Positions 53,554-62,790 of a stretch of 64,000 nt of DNA are shown here, in pieces; position 1 is the first letter of the stretch, and each line of letters opens with the position of its first letter. The translations under genes and the position numbers were made by a program. This DNA is from Cohnella caldifontis (GTDB lineage Bacteria; Bacillota; Bacilli; Paenibacillales; Paenibacillaceae). The notes beneath the pieces were generated by a model, which worked only from the letters and a program-made list of their open reading frames with translations, had not been told where the DNA came from and made no database searches. The stretch lies in assembly GCF_029360585.1 (NCBI RefSeq), contig NZ_JAQZSJ010000002.1, forward strand, positions 1 to 64,000, read 5' to 3'.

Positions 53554-53773
53554 TGAGTTTCTTTCGTCCCCTTTGCTGGTCGTGTTTGGCCTGACCCCCA
53601 AATTTTTCGTCAACGGGGCGAAAGCTATGCATGCGCCGACCGGGTAGATCCAGGCGCACTTCGCGGCGAACTCGGGCGTTTCCACCAATTCCCTATCCGC
53701 AAATCTATGAAAAGCGCGAAACTTTCGGTTCGAATGCCAGTCTCATGGGTAACAACGAGACCCGAGGTGCAGC

Positions 53774-54838
53774 ATGAGAACCAAGCTTTCCGTCCTTGTC
53801 GTCCTATCGTTCGTCATCTCCGCCATTTTTCCGTTCGCAAGCGCTTCCTCCCAATCGTCCCTGCAGCTGTATCTGAACGGAAGCAAGCTGAATCCGCCCG
53901 TACTTCCCCGCATCGTGAGCCAAACGACTCTCGTGCCCGTCAGAACCGTCTCGGAAGCGCTCGGCGCTTCCGTCGCATGGGATCCCGCCGCTCGATCCGT
54001 TACCATCGCGAAGCATTCCACGGTCATCGTCTTGACGATCGGCAGGACCAGCGCCAACGACGGCGGGAAAAGCGTCGAGCTCGACGCCGCCCCGACGATC
54101 GCAAGCGGCGCCACCTTGGTGCCGGTCCGGTTCGTCGCCGAACGGTTCGGCGTAAGCGTTCAGTGGGACAGAACCGCCCGGGCCGTCCGGCTATGGACGC
54201 CCGGTTTGCAGAGTTCGTCCGCGCTGATCTACCATTCCCACAACCGCGAATCGTACACGTCTTTACTCGGCGTGAAAAATCCGGACGATGCTTACGATGC
54301 CAAACGGAACATCGGCCTGCTCGGAGACCGTCTGGCGAGCGACCTCGAGAAACAAGGCGCGGAGGTTTTCCATGCGAAGGACGACTACCCTTCGATCTAC
54401 GGTTCGTCGTTCAGCGTCGGCAAATCCTACGAATACTCGGCTATAACCGTCAAACGTTTGCTGGCCGCCCATCCGCGCATCCGGTACCTGTTCGATCTCC
54501 ATCGCGATTCGAGCTCCCGGGACGAGACGACCGCGACGATCCAGGGAACGTCTTACGCCCGGCTGTATTTCGTGATCGGCAAGGAAAATCCGGATTGGAA
54601 ACAAAACGACGGGCTGGCCCGCAAGCTGCAGTCCCTCGTCGAACGTAAATACCCCGGGTTGTCCCGGGGCATCGCGTATAAAGGCCGCAGCTTAGGCAAC
54701 GGCGTTTACAATCAGAACCTGTCTCCCCGCAGCGCCTTGATCGAAATCGGCGGGGCTTACAATTCGCTTGAGGAATGCTATCGCACGGTCGATATTTTGG
54801 CGGACGCCATCGCCCAAATCATGGACGAAGGATATTAA
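53774..54838 (+). CDS. Stalk-domain protein with SpoIIP-like amidase domain
   Basis: 354 residues. Signal peptide (to about 25), one stalk/copper amine oxidase N-terminal domain (about 30-140: V-P-V-R-T-V-S-E-A-L-G-A and V-P-V-R-F-V-A-E-R-F-G-V), then a SpoIIP domain (about 148-350) with I-Y-H-S-H-N-R-E-S-Y (near 150-160), F-D-L-H-R-D-S (near 240-246), Y-N-Q-N-L (near 315) and L-I-E-I-G-G (near 324). All metal and catalytic positions of SpoIIP, a peptidoglycan amidase/endopeptidase, seem kept. ATG 53774 with GAGG upstream. It may be a spore-cortex or growth-phase wall hydrolase. Confidence 0.87.
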   Translation: MRTKLSVLVVLSFVISAIFPFASASSQSSLQLYLNGSKLNPPVLPRIVSQTTLVPVRTVSEALGASVAWDPAARSVTIAKHSTVIVLTIGRTSANDGGKSVELDAAPTIASGATLVPVRFVAERFGVSVQWDRTARAVRLWTPGLQSSSALIYHSHNRESYTSLLGVKNPDDAYDAKRNIGLLGDRLASDLEKQGAEVFHAKDDYPSIYGSSFSVGKSYEYSAITVKRLLAAHPRIRYLFDLHRDSSSRDETTATIQGTSYARLYFVIGKENPDWKQNDGLARKLQSLVERKYPGLSRGIAYKGRSLGNGVYNQNLSPRSALIEIGGAYNSLEECYRTVDILADAIAQIMDEGY

Positions 54839-54859
54839 GGGGCGAACCCGGCCCCGCTT

Positions 54860-55903
54860 TCAGTCCGCTGCGCCGGGATCCGGCAGCAGCCGGACCAGCT
54901 GCTCCTCCGCTTCTTCGGCGCCGCGGGCACGGATGACGGACCCGGGGTCCGGCTCTTGCCCTTCCGAAGAATGGGCATATTTCGGATCGTAATAATACTC
55001 CAGCAGCATGGCGACCGCTTTATCGTATCGCTCCGTCAGCAAGCATCCCTCGATTTCGGCCGCGATCGGCGTGTGGATGCGCTGCTTGATCCTGCGGAAA
55101 GCGGCCAGGCATTCCTGCGGGTATTCCGATGGCCGGTAATCGTTCAGGATGTTCCGGACCCGATCTTCGGTCGGCATTTCCAGCCAGAGATGCCGGCCGG
55201 TCTCTTTCTTGCGGAACAGAAACTCCGGCATTACGACTTTGCCGATCCGGCTGCTTTCCGCCTCGATGATCAAGTAAGGGGAACGCTCGTACCGGATCAA
55301 TTCGTCCAGGAGCAGCGAATCGAACGTTTTCTGATTGCGGCTCTTCCGGCCGATGTGGCCGAAGATGGACCCGCGGTGTCCCGCCAAATCCTCCAGGTCG
55401 ATCACCGGATAGCCTTTCCGCTTCAAAGCTTGGAGCACTTCGGTTTTCCCGGTGCCCGTATTGCCGTGAAGGACGTACAGCGGCTGCCGGATTTCATAGG
55501 ATTCCAGCGTTTCCACGACCCACTTGCGGTAAGCCCGATAACCGCCGCTCAGGCGGTATACGTGGATATCCATCAAGGAAAGGACGGTGGCGGACGTCTT
55601 GCTCCGCATGCCGCCCCGCCAGCAGAACACGGCTTTGCGCCCCGGGATTTCCGCGAAGCGGCGGATGAACGCCGGCAGCTTGGCCGATACGATCTCCAGG
55701 CCTCTTTCTTTCGCGGCCGGGATGCCGACTTGCGTGTAAAGGGTGCCGATTTCCGCGCGTTCCCCGTCGTCGAACAGCGGAATATTGACGCTGCCCGGAA
55801 TCGTGGATTCCCGGTACTCGGACGGCGAACGCACGTCGATCAGCGCGATGTCTCCTTGGCGGCGCTTGTCCGCCAACTCTTCGATGCCGATATCTTGAAA
55901 CAT
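54860..55903 (-). CDS. selU: tRNA 2-selenouridine synthase
   Basis: 347 residues, also named MnmH/YbbB. Replaces the sulfur of 2-thiouridine at tRNA position 34 with selenium from selenophosphate. N-terminal rhodanese domain (about 5-130) with the active Cys in F-C-W-R-G-G-M-R-S (Cys near 94), and a P-loop domain with G-N-T-G-T-G-K-T (near 145-152). ATG 55903 with AAGGAGAC upstream. Lies 34 bp downstream of selD. Confidence 0.94.
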   Translation of the reverse strand: MFQDIGIEELADKRRQGDIALIDVRSPSEYRESTIPGSVNIPLFDDGERAEIGTLYTQVGIPAAKERGLEIVSAKLPAFIRRFAEIPGRKAVFCWRGGMRSKTSATVLSLMDIHVYRLSGGYRAYRKWVVETLESYEIRQPLYVLHGNTGTGKTEVLQALKRKGYPVIDLEDLAGHRGSIFGHIGRKSRNQKTFDSLLLDELIRYERSPYLIIEAESSRIGKVVMPEFLFRKKETGRHLWLEMPTEDRVRNILNDYRPSEYPQECLAAFRRIKQRIHTPIAAEIEGCLLTERYDKAVAMLLEYYYDPKYAHSSEGQEPDPGSVIRARGAEEAEEQLVRLLPDPGAAD

Positions 55904-55937
55904 AACCGTCTCCTTGGCTCCCTTGCTTGGGCTTCCG

Positions 55938-56990
55938 TCAGTCAAGAACCGCGATCCGTCCCGGATGGTCCGCCGTGACTTCGCCGATCATGTGCGCGTC
56001 CACGCCGGCTGCCCGCAGCTTCTCCAGCAGCTCCGCCGCCTGCTCGGGCTGCGCCGAGATGAGCAGCCCGCCGGACGTCACGGCGTCGCATAAAATATAC
56101 CGGCCGATTTCGTCCAACGATTCGGGAAAATCGACGCTGTCCGATACGTGCCGGAAGTTGTTCTTGGTGCCGCCCGGCACGAAGCCCTTCTCGGCCAGCT
56201 CCCGCACGCGCGGAAGCACGGGCACGCGGCCCGCGTGCAGGCGGATGCCCGCGCCGCTGCCTTTGGCCATTTCCAGCGCGTGGCCGATCAGGCCGAACCC
56301 GGTCACGTCCGTGCAGGCATGGACGTCGTAAGGCTCCATCGTCTCGGCGGCCGATTTGTTCAGCGTCGACATGACGCCCGTCACCCGGCTGATTTCCTCC
56401 GAATCCAACTGTCCGTTCTTGAGCGACGTCGTGAGAATCCCGACCCCGATCGGCTTGGTCAGGATCAGGCGGTCGCCCGGCCGCGCGCCCGCGTTCGTCC
56501 GGACTTTGTCCGGGTGGACAAGGCCGGTGACGGCGAGCCCGAACTTCGGCTCCTTATCGTCGATGGAATGACCGCCGACCAATACGGCGCCGGCTTCCCG
56601 CACCTTATCGGACGCTCCCCGCAAAATTTCCGCCAGGATCCGCTTGTCCAGCGCCGAAATCGGAAACGCCACGATGTTCAATACCGTTAACGGTCTGCCG
56701 CCCATCGCGTAAATGTCGCTGATCGCGTTCGCCGCGGCGATCTGTCCGAACGAGTACGGATCGTCCACGATCGGCGTGAAGAAATCGACCGTCTGCACGA
56801 GCGCCGTCTCGTCCGACAGCTTATAGACTCCCGCGTCGTCGCTCGTCTCCAGTCCGACCAGCAAATTCGGATCCGGGACGGAAGGCGGCAACTCGCGAAT
56901 GACCTGCATCAGGTCCGCGGGTCCGATTTTGCAGCCGCAGCCGCCTTTGCTGGATAAGGAAGTCAATCTCACGTTCTCCCACGATTCCAT
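55938..56990 (-). CDS. selD: Selenide, water dikinase
   Basis: 350 residues. Makes selenophosphate from selenide and ATP. N-terminal glycine-rich loop with catalytic Cys18 and Lys21 in G-G-C-G-C-K (the Cys form, not selenocysteine), then D-D-A-G-V-Y, T-V-D-F-F-T-P, A-A-A-N-A-I-S-D-I-Y-A-M-G-G, and G-G-H-S-I-D-D. Start ATG 56990 with AAAGGGG upstream. Paired with selU; no selA/selB genes are in view, so selenium use here may be limited to tRNA. Confidence 0.95.
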   Translation of the reverse strand: MESWENVRLTSLSSKGGCGCKIGPADLMQVIRELPPSVPDPNLLVGLETSDDAGVYKLSDETALVQTVDFFTPIVDDPYSFGQIAAANAISDIYAMGGRPLTVLNIVAFPISALDKRILAEILRGASDKVREAGAVLVGGHSIDDKEPKFGLAVTGLVHPDKVRTNAGARPGDRLILTKPIGVGILTTSLKNGQLDSEEISRVTGVMSTLNKSAAETMEPYDVHACTDVTGFGLIGHALEMAKGSGAGIRLHAGRVPVLPRVRELAEKGFVPGGTKNNFRHVSDSVDFPESLDEIGRYILCDAVTSGGLLISAQPEQAAELLEKLRAAGVDAHMIGEVTADHPGRIAVLD

Positions 56991-57080
56991 CGATTCTGCA
57001 TCCCCTTTGCTTCTACTCTCTCCATCGTACACGATCCCGCGGAATTCAGGCAAACTTTCCGGCTCGCCCGCGATCGGGTG

Positions 57081-57089
57081 TGCTATAAT
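57081..57089 (+). promoter_or_regulatory. Extended -10 promoter of the DUF318 permease
   Basis: TGCTATAAT (extended -10 TGN plus consensus TATAAT), 42 bp before the ATG at 57131. No good -35 at the usual spacing, which fits an extended -10 promoter. Confidence 0.6.
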
Positions 57090-57130
57090 GCTCTTTGTGC
57101 CTATTTATGCGTTAAAGGAGGTTGTCCGTT

Positions 57131-58198
57131 ATGTCTCAAGCCAGTCTGGACTTGCATCCGGGGAATCGCGGCGGCGCGAAAATCGCGGCGATGGCGGCGA
57201 TCTTCGTCTTGATCGCGGCCGCCGGTCTTCTGTACGTCAAATGGTGGCCTTATTATCATAAAGCGTTAACCGCCGCGGATACGCATTCGATCGGAAAATC
57301 CATCCTCGGCGATCCGGCGAACCGCGAGGCGGCCCCGAGCTGGAGCGGCGCGCTCGAATACGCGGAAGCCTACTTCAAATCCGTGTGGAAAGCGGCCGTT
57401 CTCGGCATTCTGCTCGGTTCGCTGGTGCAGGTGTTGATCCCGGCGCGCTGGCTGCAGCGGAAGCTGGGGAGCAACGGCTTCAAAAGCACGTTCTGGGGAG
57501 GAATCGCGGCCATTCCCGGCATGATGTGCACGTGCTGCGCCGCCCCGCTCGCCGCGGGACTGCGCCGCCGGAACGTATCCGCCGGCTCGGCCGTGGCGTT
57601 CTGGCTGGGCAATCCGCTGCTGAACCCGGCCACGCTCGTTTTCATGGGGTTCGTATTGTCCTGGAAATTCGCCGTCCTTCGGCTCGTTTTCGGTGCCTTG
57701 CTGACGTTCGGCGCCGGTTATGGGACGAGCCGGATCATGAGGGGCAAGGAAGCCGCCCTGCCGGAAGCCGCTCCGGAATCCCGCGCCGCCATGGAGGAAC
57801 CGCGGTCCTTCTGGCTGCGGTGGGGGAAAAGCCTGGGGCTCATGCTGCTGCAGGTCGTCCCCGCTTACTTGGCAGCGGTGCTCCTGCTCGGCGCGCTCAA
57901 ATGGTGGATGTTCCCGTCCATGGAAGGTTCCGAGATCGGGCTGCTGCTGTTGTTCGCCGTCTTCGGCACGCTGTTCGTCATTCCGACGGCCGCGGAAATC
58001 CCGATCATCCAGTCCTTCCTGGCCGCAGGCACGGGGACCGGTCCCGCGGCCGCGCTCCTGCTGACGCTGCCGGCCATCAGCCTGCCTTCGGTGTTGATCG
58101 CGGCAGGCGCATTCCCGCGCAAAATCCTATGGTCTCTGCTCGTTTGGGTAGCGGCGGCCGGCGTCGTCTGCGGCCTGGTCGGCATGGCCTTCTTGTAA
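57131..58198 (+). CDS. DUF318 (YraQ/ArsP-type) permease
   Basis: 355 residues, eight or so TM helices. The hallmark P-G-M-M-C-T-C-C-A-A-P (Cys at about 132, 134 and 135) with W-L-G-N-P-L-L-N-P in the first half and F-V-I-P-T-A-A-E-I-P-I-I in the second half identify the permease family that includes ArsP, an exporter of organoarsenicals. ATG 57131 has a perfect AAAGGAGG nine bases upstream. Divergent from selD, so a link to selenium or thiol compounds is possible but unproved. Confidence 0.86.
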   Translation: MSQASLDLHPGNRGGAKIAAMAAIFVLIAAAGLLYVKWWPYYHKALTAADTHSIGKSILGDPANREAAPSWSGALEYAEAYFKSVWKAAVLGILLGSLVQVLIPARWLQRKLGSNGFKSTFWGGIAAIPGMMCTCCAAPLAAGLRRRNVSAGSAVAFWLGNPLLNPATLVFMGFVLSWKFAVLRLVFGALLTFGAGYGTSRIMRGKEAALPEAAPESRAAMEEPRSFWLRWGKSLGLMLLQVVPAYLAAVLLLGALKWWMFPSMEGSEIGLLLLFAVFGTLFVIPTAAEIPIIQSFLAAGTGTGPAAALLLTLPAISLPSVLIAAGAFPRKILWSLLVWVAAAGVVCGLVGMAFL

Positions 58199-58222
58199 AT
58201 CCCCGTAATCGTATCTTCCCGC

Positions 58223-58272
58223 AGAAGGGTTGTCCCGGCAGCACATGCCGCCGGGGCAACCCTTCTTCCTTT
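58223..58272 (+). terminator. Terminator of the DUF318 permease
   Basis: Stem GAAGGGTTG-TCCCGG and CCGGGG-CAACCCTTC (58224-58238 and 58251-58265) followed by TTCCTTT. It precedes the second ger operon, whose own promoter is not clearly visible between 58266 and 58339. Confidence 0.83.
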
Positions 58273-58339
58273 GGATTGCATAAATTCTCCAGCGTTGGCG
58301 AACGTTAAAAGAAAACCGCACTCTTCGAGGTCGAACATC

Positions 58340-59674
58340 ATGGATCAGAAAGCCGTCGAGTACCTTCAACGTTCCCACGATTTCCGGAAAGAAACGCTCG
58401 ACAACGGCAGGTTCAAAATCGAACTGCTTTATTTCACCACGCTCTGCAAACCGGATATCATCCAGAAGGAAATCGCCCATCCGTTCCTGCTGACGGATAC
58501 CCCCGAAGCGTTCGAGACCGTGTTGTCATCCGCCTTGTTCTGCAAGTCGATGGAAGAAGACGCCGACCCGACGGAATCTTTGCTGGAAGGATTCGTCGTG
58601 ATCGTGCTGAACGGCAAGCGATTTAAGCTTAGGGCGCCGAAGCCGGGCAACGACAAGATCGGGGAAGCCGTCATCGAGACCACGCTGCAAGGTCCCCAGT
58701 CCGCCTTGTCCGAAGATATCGACACCAACCTGATGATCCTCCGCCGACGGTATCCCAGCGCCGATCTGGTCGCGGAGTCCTTCAAGCTGGGCAAAGTTTC
58801 CCAAACCCAATCCTATCTGGTCTATGACCGGAGCAAGGCCGTTCCGCAGGTCATTGACGATATCCGCGGGAAATTGCAGCGCATCGATGCGGACGTGGTC
58901 GCTTCCGCCGGGCAGGTGGAAGCTTTGATCACCGGAACGAAATACCGCTGGATCCCGATCATGACCATATCGGAACGGCCGGACCGCGCGATATTCAACC
59001 TGGCGCAGGGCAAATTCCTGATCGTGCTGGACGGGACCCCCTTCGTCCTCATCGCGCCGGCGGTGTTCTTCGATTTCGTCTCGGCCATGGACGACGTGTA
59101 CCAATCGTTCGTCGTCACCCGCTCGCTGGTCATGCTTCGTTATCTCGGCATCTTCGTGACGATGACGCTGCCCGCCCTGTACGTCGCCGTCGTCTCCTAC
59201 AATCCGGAAATCTTCCGCGTGCAGTTCGCGCTCTCGCTTGCGGGCAGCCGGGCCGCCGTGCCTTATCCGTCGTTCGTCGAGGTGTTCATCATGCTGTTCC
59301 TGATCGAAGCCCTGCTCGAAGCCAGTCTGAGGCTGCCCCGCTACATCGGTTCCACGGCCACGACCGTCGGCGGTTTGATTCTGGGACAAGCCGCGCAGCA
59401 AGCGGGACTGGTCAGCAGCGTCATGATCATCGTGACGTCCGCGGTCGCCATCAGCAATTTCCTGATCCCCATCACCGCCATGAGCTTCGCCTTGCGGATC
59501 GCCAAGTATCCGCTGATCGTGCTCGCGATCATGTTCGGCTTGACCGGCGTGGTGTGCGGCATGTTCGCGGTTACCTTGTACGCCTGCAGCCTCAAGAGCT
59601 TCGGCGTGCCCTATTTCCGCATGTTTATCGGGGAACCTGCCGTTTCCGGCTATAAGGAGGGGGATCCGTATTGA
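58340..59674 (+). CDS. Spore germination receptor subunit, GerAA family
   Basis: 444 residues from ATG 58340 (GAGGTCG upstream). Same family as the gene at 39413 but shorter and divergent: D-T-N-L-M-I-L-R-R-R near 138, L-V-L-D-G-T-P-F-V-L-I-A-P near 230 and R-L-P-R-Y-I-G-S-T in the membrane part. Four to five TM helices at about 265-425. Forms an A-B-C operon with the next two genes, overlapping gerB by four bases; gerB is read from a TTG with AAGGAGGG upstream. Confidence 0.92.
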   Translation: MDQKAVEYLQRSHDFRKETLDNGRFKIELLYFTTLCKPDIIQKEIAHPFLLTDTPEAFETVLSSALFCKSMEEDADPTESLLEGFVVIVLNGKRFKLRAPKPGNDKIGEAVIETTLQGPQSALSEDIDTNLMILRRRYPSADLVAESFKLGKVSQTQSYLVYDRSKAVPQVIDDIRGKLQRIDADVVASAGQVEALITGTKYRWIPIMTISERPDRAIFNLAQGKFLIVLDGTPFVLIAPAVFFDFVSAMDDVYQSFVVTRSLVMLRYLGIFVTMTLPALYVAVVSYNPEIFRVQFALSLAGSRAAVPYPSFVEVFIMLFLIEALLEASLRLPRYIGSTATTVGGLILGQAAQQAGLVSSVMIIVTSAVAISNFLIPITAMSFALRIAKYPLIVLAIMFGLTGVVCGMFAVTLYACSLKSFGVPYFRMFIGEPAVSGYKEGDPY

Positions 59675-60774
59675 GCCGTTACTTTTACTACTTGTTCTGG
59701 CTGAGCCTTTTGATCAATACGATCTTTTTCGTCCCGCGGCTGCTCATGAACGAACGGTTCAACGGCAGCATCATGTCGGTTGCTTTGGGCATCGTTTACG
59801 GCAGCGTCTGCGCGATTATATTCGTGCTGTCCATGAACCAGTTTCCCGGAGAAGGACTTCCGGAAATCCTCAAGCGCTACGTTCCCGATTGGATTCGCGT
59901 TCCCTCCCTTCTCTTTCTGGGAGGGATGTTTGCCATTGCCGGTTCCTTGATTCTCATTGCGTTCTCGATGGTCACCTTGCGGTTCCTCAGCCCGGAGACG
60001 AATCCCGCGGTCATGCTGCTCTGTTATTGCGGCCTAGGCTGCTTCGCGGCGTGTTTCCGCCCATCGGCCATTCTGAACATCAACGAAATCGTGTTGCTCG
60101 TCAATTTCCCGTTCATTTTCTATATCATGTACAAATCGGTCACCAGCCGGGATATCGATTGGGATTCGATCCAGGTCCTCAGCGATTACGCGCTCAAACC
60201 CCCGAACTTGATCGCCTTCGCGGCCGCTACTTATCCTTTTACGGGGTATCTCAAGCTCGTATTGTATAACCGGATCTTCAAGAAATTGAAAATCAAGCAT
60301 CTGTGGCTGATTCCTTTAACCGGTTTGCTGGTCATGTTGTCTTCCTTCCTCTCTCCCGTTGGCTTGCTTGGCGTGGACAGCGTAGGCGAATACTTGTATA
60401 CCTGGATCTCGACCGCCGATACGCTCCGCATGCAATTCGGCTTCATTCAACGCGTCGTCTTTCTGTTTTTGTTCATCTATATCGGGTTCTCGCTCCTGTA
60501 CATTACGACGTGTTGGAACATCTATGTCAACTTCGTTACGGACGCGATCGGGAAAACGACGATCACCGTGAAATCCCGCAAAATTCCCGTACAGGTCCTG
60601 GCGAGTCTTGCGATCTCGGTCATTACCCTGGTCTCCGGTTTTCGAACCAGCGACAAAGGCATGCTCGATTTCGTGATCGGGTGGCAATATATCCGGTTGG
60701 CGACGGAAGCGCTGCTCGTGATCTCCGTCGTATGGTTCGCGCTGCTTCGAAGGAGGCAGAAACGCCATGCATAG
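59671..60774 (+). CDS. Spore germination permease, GerAB-like
   Basis: 367 residues with ten TM helices, the germinant-binding subunit of this receptor. TTG start at 59671, overlapping the A gene stop (TTGA) with an AAGGAGGGGG site. N-terminal F-Y-Y-L-F-W-L-S-L-L-I-N-T is less like GerAB than the other copy, but length, topology and order fit. Ends in R-R-R-Q-K-R, overlapping the C gene by eight bases. Confidence 0.88.
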   Translation: MSRYFYYLFWLSLLINTIFFVPRLLMNERFNGSIMSVALGIVYGSVCAIIFVLSMNQFPGEGLPEILKRYVPDWIRVPSLLFLGGMFAIAGSLILIAFSMVTLRFLSPETNPAVMLLCYCGLGCFAACFRPSAILNINEIVLLVNFPFIFYIMYKSVTSRDIDWDSIQVLSDYALKPPNLIAFAAATYPFTGYLKLVLYNRIFKKLKIKHLWLIPLTGLLVMLSSFLSPVGLLGVDSVGEYLYTWISTADTLRMQFGFIQRVVFLFLFIYIGFSLLYITTCWNIYVNFVTDAIGKTTITVKSRKIPVQVLASLAISVITLVSGFRTSDKGMLDFVIGWQYIRLATEALLVISVVWFALLRRRQKRHA

Positions 60775-61858
60775 AGCCGCCAAAACGCTCGCGATTCTCG
60801 GAATGGCATTGGCATTCGCCGGCTGCGGCTTCAAGGACCTCGACAAACGGTTCTTCGTCATCGCCGTCGGCATCGACGAAGGCAAGACCGCTCCATACAA
60901 AGTATCTTTGAAGCTCGCGATCCCGTCGCCCAAAACCGAGCCCGGGGAAGCGAAATTCCAGGTCATTACCCAGGAAGCCGAAACGATCGCGGAAGCCGTC
61001 CGCTTAGCGAAGTCCAAGGTCGACAAAGAGTTCGATTTCGGCCATGCCCAACTGATCGTCATCGGCAAGGCGTTCTCGGACGACCACGAACTCGGACACT
61101 CGCTCGACTGGTTTTTCCGCCGCCGGGACATCCAGATGATCTCGTATATGGGCATCGGAGTGCCCGACGCGGAAGCGGTCATCAAAACGAAACCGCTGTC
61201 GGAACGGCTGCCCGGCAACGGGTTGATCCTGCCGTTCTCCAAGGAAGGAACGGAATCCCCTTATCTGGTGCCCGTCCATTTATTCGACTATTACCGTATG
61301 TGGAAGTATAAAGGCAAGGATCCGTTCCTTCCGGTCATCAAATCGGAGCCGGAAACGTTCATTATCGAAAACGTCGTCATCCTCAAAGGCACGAAGAAAA
61401 AACTGGAACTTTCGCCGGACGAAACGAGCATTTTCAACCAACTGGCCCGCAGTTACCCGCGTTTTGCCATGAAAGCCCAAGTGCAAAACAAATGGGTCAC
61501 CTTTACCGGCACCCGGTTGAAGGTAAGTTACAAGATTTTGACGCCTGCCGGCGGCACGCCCGAAGTCCGTTTCCGCGTCTCCGCCGAAGTGGAGTCCGAA
61601 GACGCGCAAAGGCCGTTGTTCGACCTTTCCTGGACCCAACTGGAGCGCCTTGTGGCCGCCGAAATGAAGGACCAGATGCTGGCCTTGTTGCGCAAGTTCC
61701 AGCAAAACGGGGTCGATCCGATCGGGCTGGGCTTGCATTACCGGGCGACTAGGCACCAAGGCGACGCGGAATACGGGAAGTGGCAGGAGATTTATCCCGA
61801 GGTCCGGTTCTCTATGCATGTACAGGTCCGCTTCAAAGGAACCGGCGTGATCAAGTGA
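60767..61858 (+). CDS. Spore germination lipoprotein, Ger(x)C family
   Basis: 363 residues. Lipoprotein signal with lipobox F-A-G-C (Cys near 20) then G-F-K-D-L-D-K-R-F-F-V-I-A-V-G-I-D, the GerAC opening. F-D-F-G-H-A-Q-L-I-V-I-G-K (near 85-97) and a C-terminal domain ending R-F-K-G-T-G-V-I-K follow. ATG 60767 with GAAGGAGG upstream, inside the gerB stop. Completes the A-B-C receptor. Confidence 0.92.
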   Translation: MHRAAKTLAILGMALAFAGCGFKDLDKRFFVIAVGIDEGKTAPYKVSLKLAIPSPKTEPGEAKFQVITQEAETIAEAVRLAKSKVDKEFDFGHAQLIVIGKAFSDDHELGHSLDWFFRRRDIQMISYMGIGVPDAEAVIKTKPLSERLPGNGLILPFSKEGTESPYLVPVHLFDYYRMWKYKGKDPFLPVIKSEPETFIIENVVILKGTKKKLELSPDETSIFNQLARSYPRFAMKAQVQNKWVTFTGTRLKVSYKILTPAGGTPEVRFRVSAEVESEDAQRPLFDLSWTQLERLVAAEMKDQMLALLRKFQQNGVDPIGLGLHYRATRHQGDAEYGKWQEIYPEVRFSMHVQVRFKGTGVIK

Positions 61859-61923
61859 TGGAAACCGTCAATGGACCATATGGATGAGAGGAGGAACGAT
61901 TCGAAGGAACATCGGGGGAATGG

Positions 61924-62790
61924 ATGATGGGGAAAGCGTTGCTCCGGCTGGAGGACATCGGCCCCGGAGGTTACTACGAATCCGCGGAGAATGGGGCGAA
62001 GCTTCTGGTTGTCGCAAGCCGGCTCAAGACAAGCGGCATCCCGTTCCAAGCCGCCGTCATCCCCCGTTTCGTCGATCCCGGGCGGAGATACGACCGGTCG
62101 ATCGCCGATCTGGCGGATCCCGAAGCGGCGCGTTTCGTGCACCTGCTGCACGGGTTGGTCCGCTGCGGCGCCTCTCTGGGGATGCACGGCTATACCCATC
62201 AATACGGCCATTCCGTCAGCGGCGAAGGCAACGAATTCGCGGACGCGTCCTGCCGGCAAGACTGCCCGCCGGACGATCCGCCCTCCGCGCTCGCGGATCC
62301 CGCGGCGTTCCGGCAATCCTACGCGTTCGGAAGGTTCCATTCGGCGCTGACCGCGTTCCGCGCGGCCGGACTGCGTGCCGAATGGTTCGAGTCTCCGCAC
62401 TACGTTGCCTCGGAGGTGCAGCGAAGGATTCTGGACGCTTGCAGCGGCGTCATCCATGAGACGAACCCGGACTTTCCGGAAAGTCGGCGGGTCACGCTCC
62501 GCCCTTCCTTGTCCGCCCGGGGATGGACGGCCTATGTCCCGACCCCGCTCGGTTACGTCGGGGGATCCTCCGTCGACCGGGATGTCGATCGCATCCTACA
62601 CGCAGCTTCCGAATACGGCGAGGAAGAACTGGCTTCGTTCTTCTACCATCCCTTTCTCGAATTCCCTTATATCCGCCGGGATTCCGGGGGGAGATGGCGT
62701 TACGGCGCGAACTCTCCCCTTCATCGGCTTACCGGCGGGTTCGGACGTTTGGGCCGCCGTTTCGTTTCGATCCGCGAGCTGACCCGTTAG
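61924..62790 (+). CDS. DUF2334 polysaccharide deacetylase-like protein
   Basis: 288 residues. Opening [13 protein letters not shown] (5-17) and M-H-G-Y-T-H-Q-Y-G (near 97-105) fit DUF2334, a branch of the carbohydrate esterase 4-type barrel; H-G-Y-T-H carries probable metal histidines. P-H-Y-V-A-S (near 162) and F-F-Y-H-P-F-L-E (near 240) are further conserved spots. No signal peptide. The start could be ATG 61924 or 61927. Converges with the kinase gene, overlapping by four bases. Sugar substrate unknown. Confidence 0.83.
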   Translation: MMGKALLRLEDIGPGGYYESAENGAKLLVVASRLKTSGIPFQAAVIPRFVDPGRRYDRSIADLADPEAARFVHLLHGLVRCGASLGMHGYTHQYGHSVSGEGNEFADASCRQDCPPDDPPSALADPAAFRQSYAFGRFHSALTAFRAAGLRAEWFESPHYVASEVQRRILDACSGVIHETNPDFPESRRVTLRPSLSARGWTAYVPTPLGYVGGSSVDRDVDRILHAASEYGEEELASFFYHPFLEFPYIRRDSGGRWRYGANSPLHRLTGGFGRLGRRFVSIRELTR

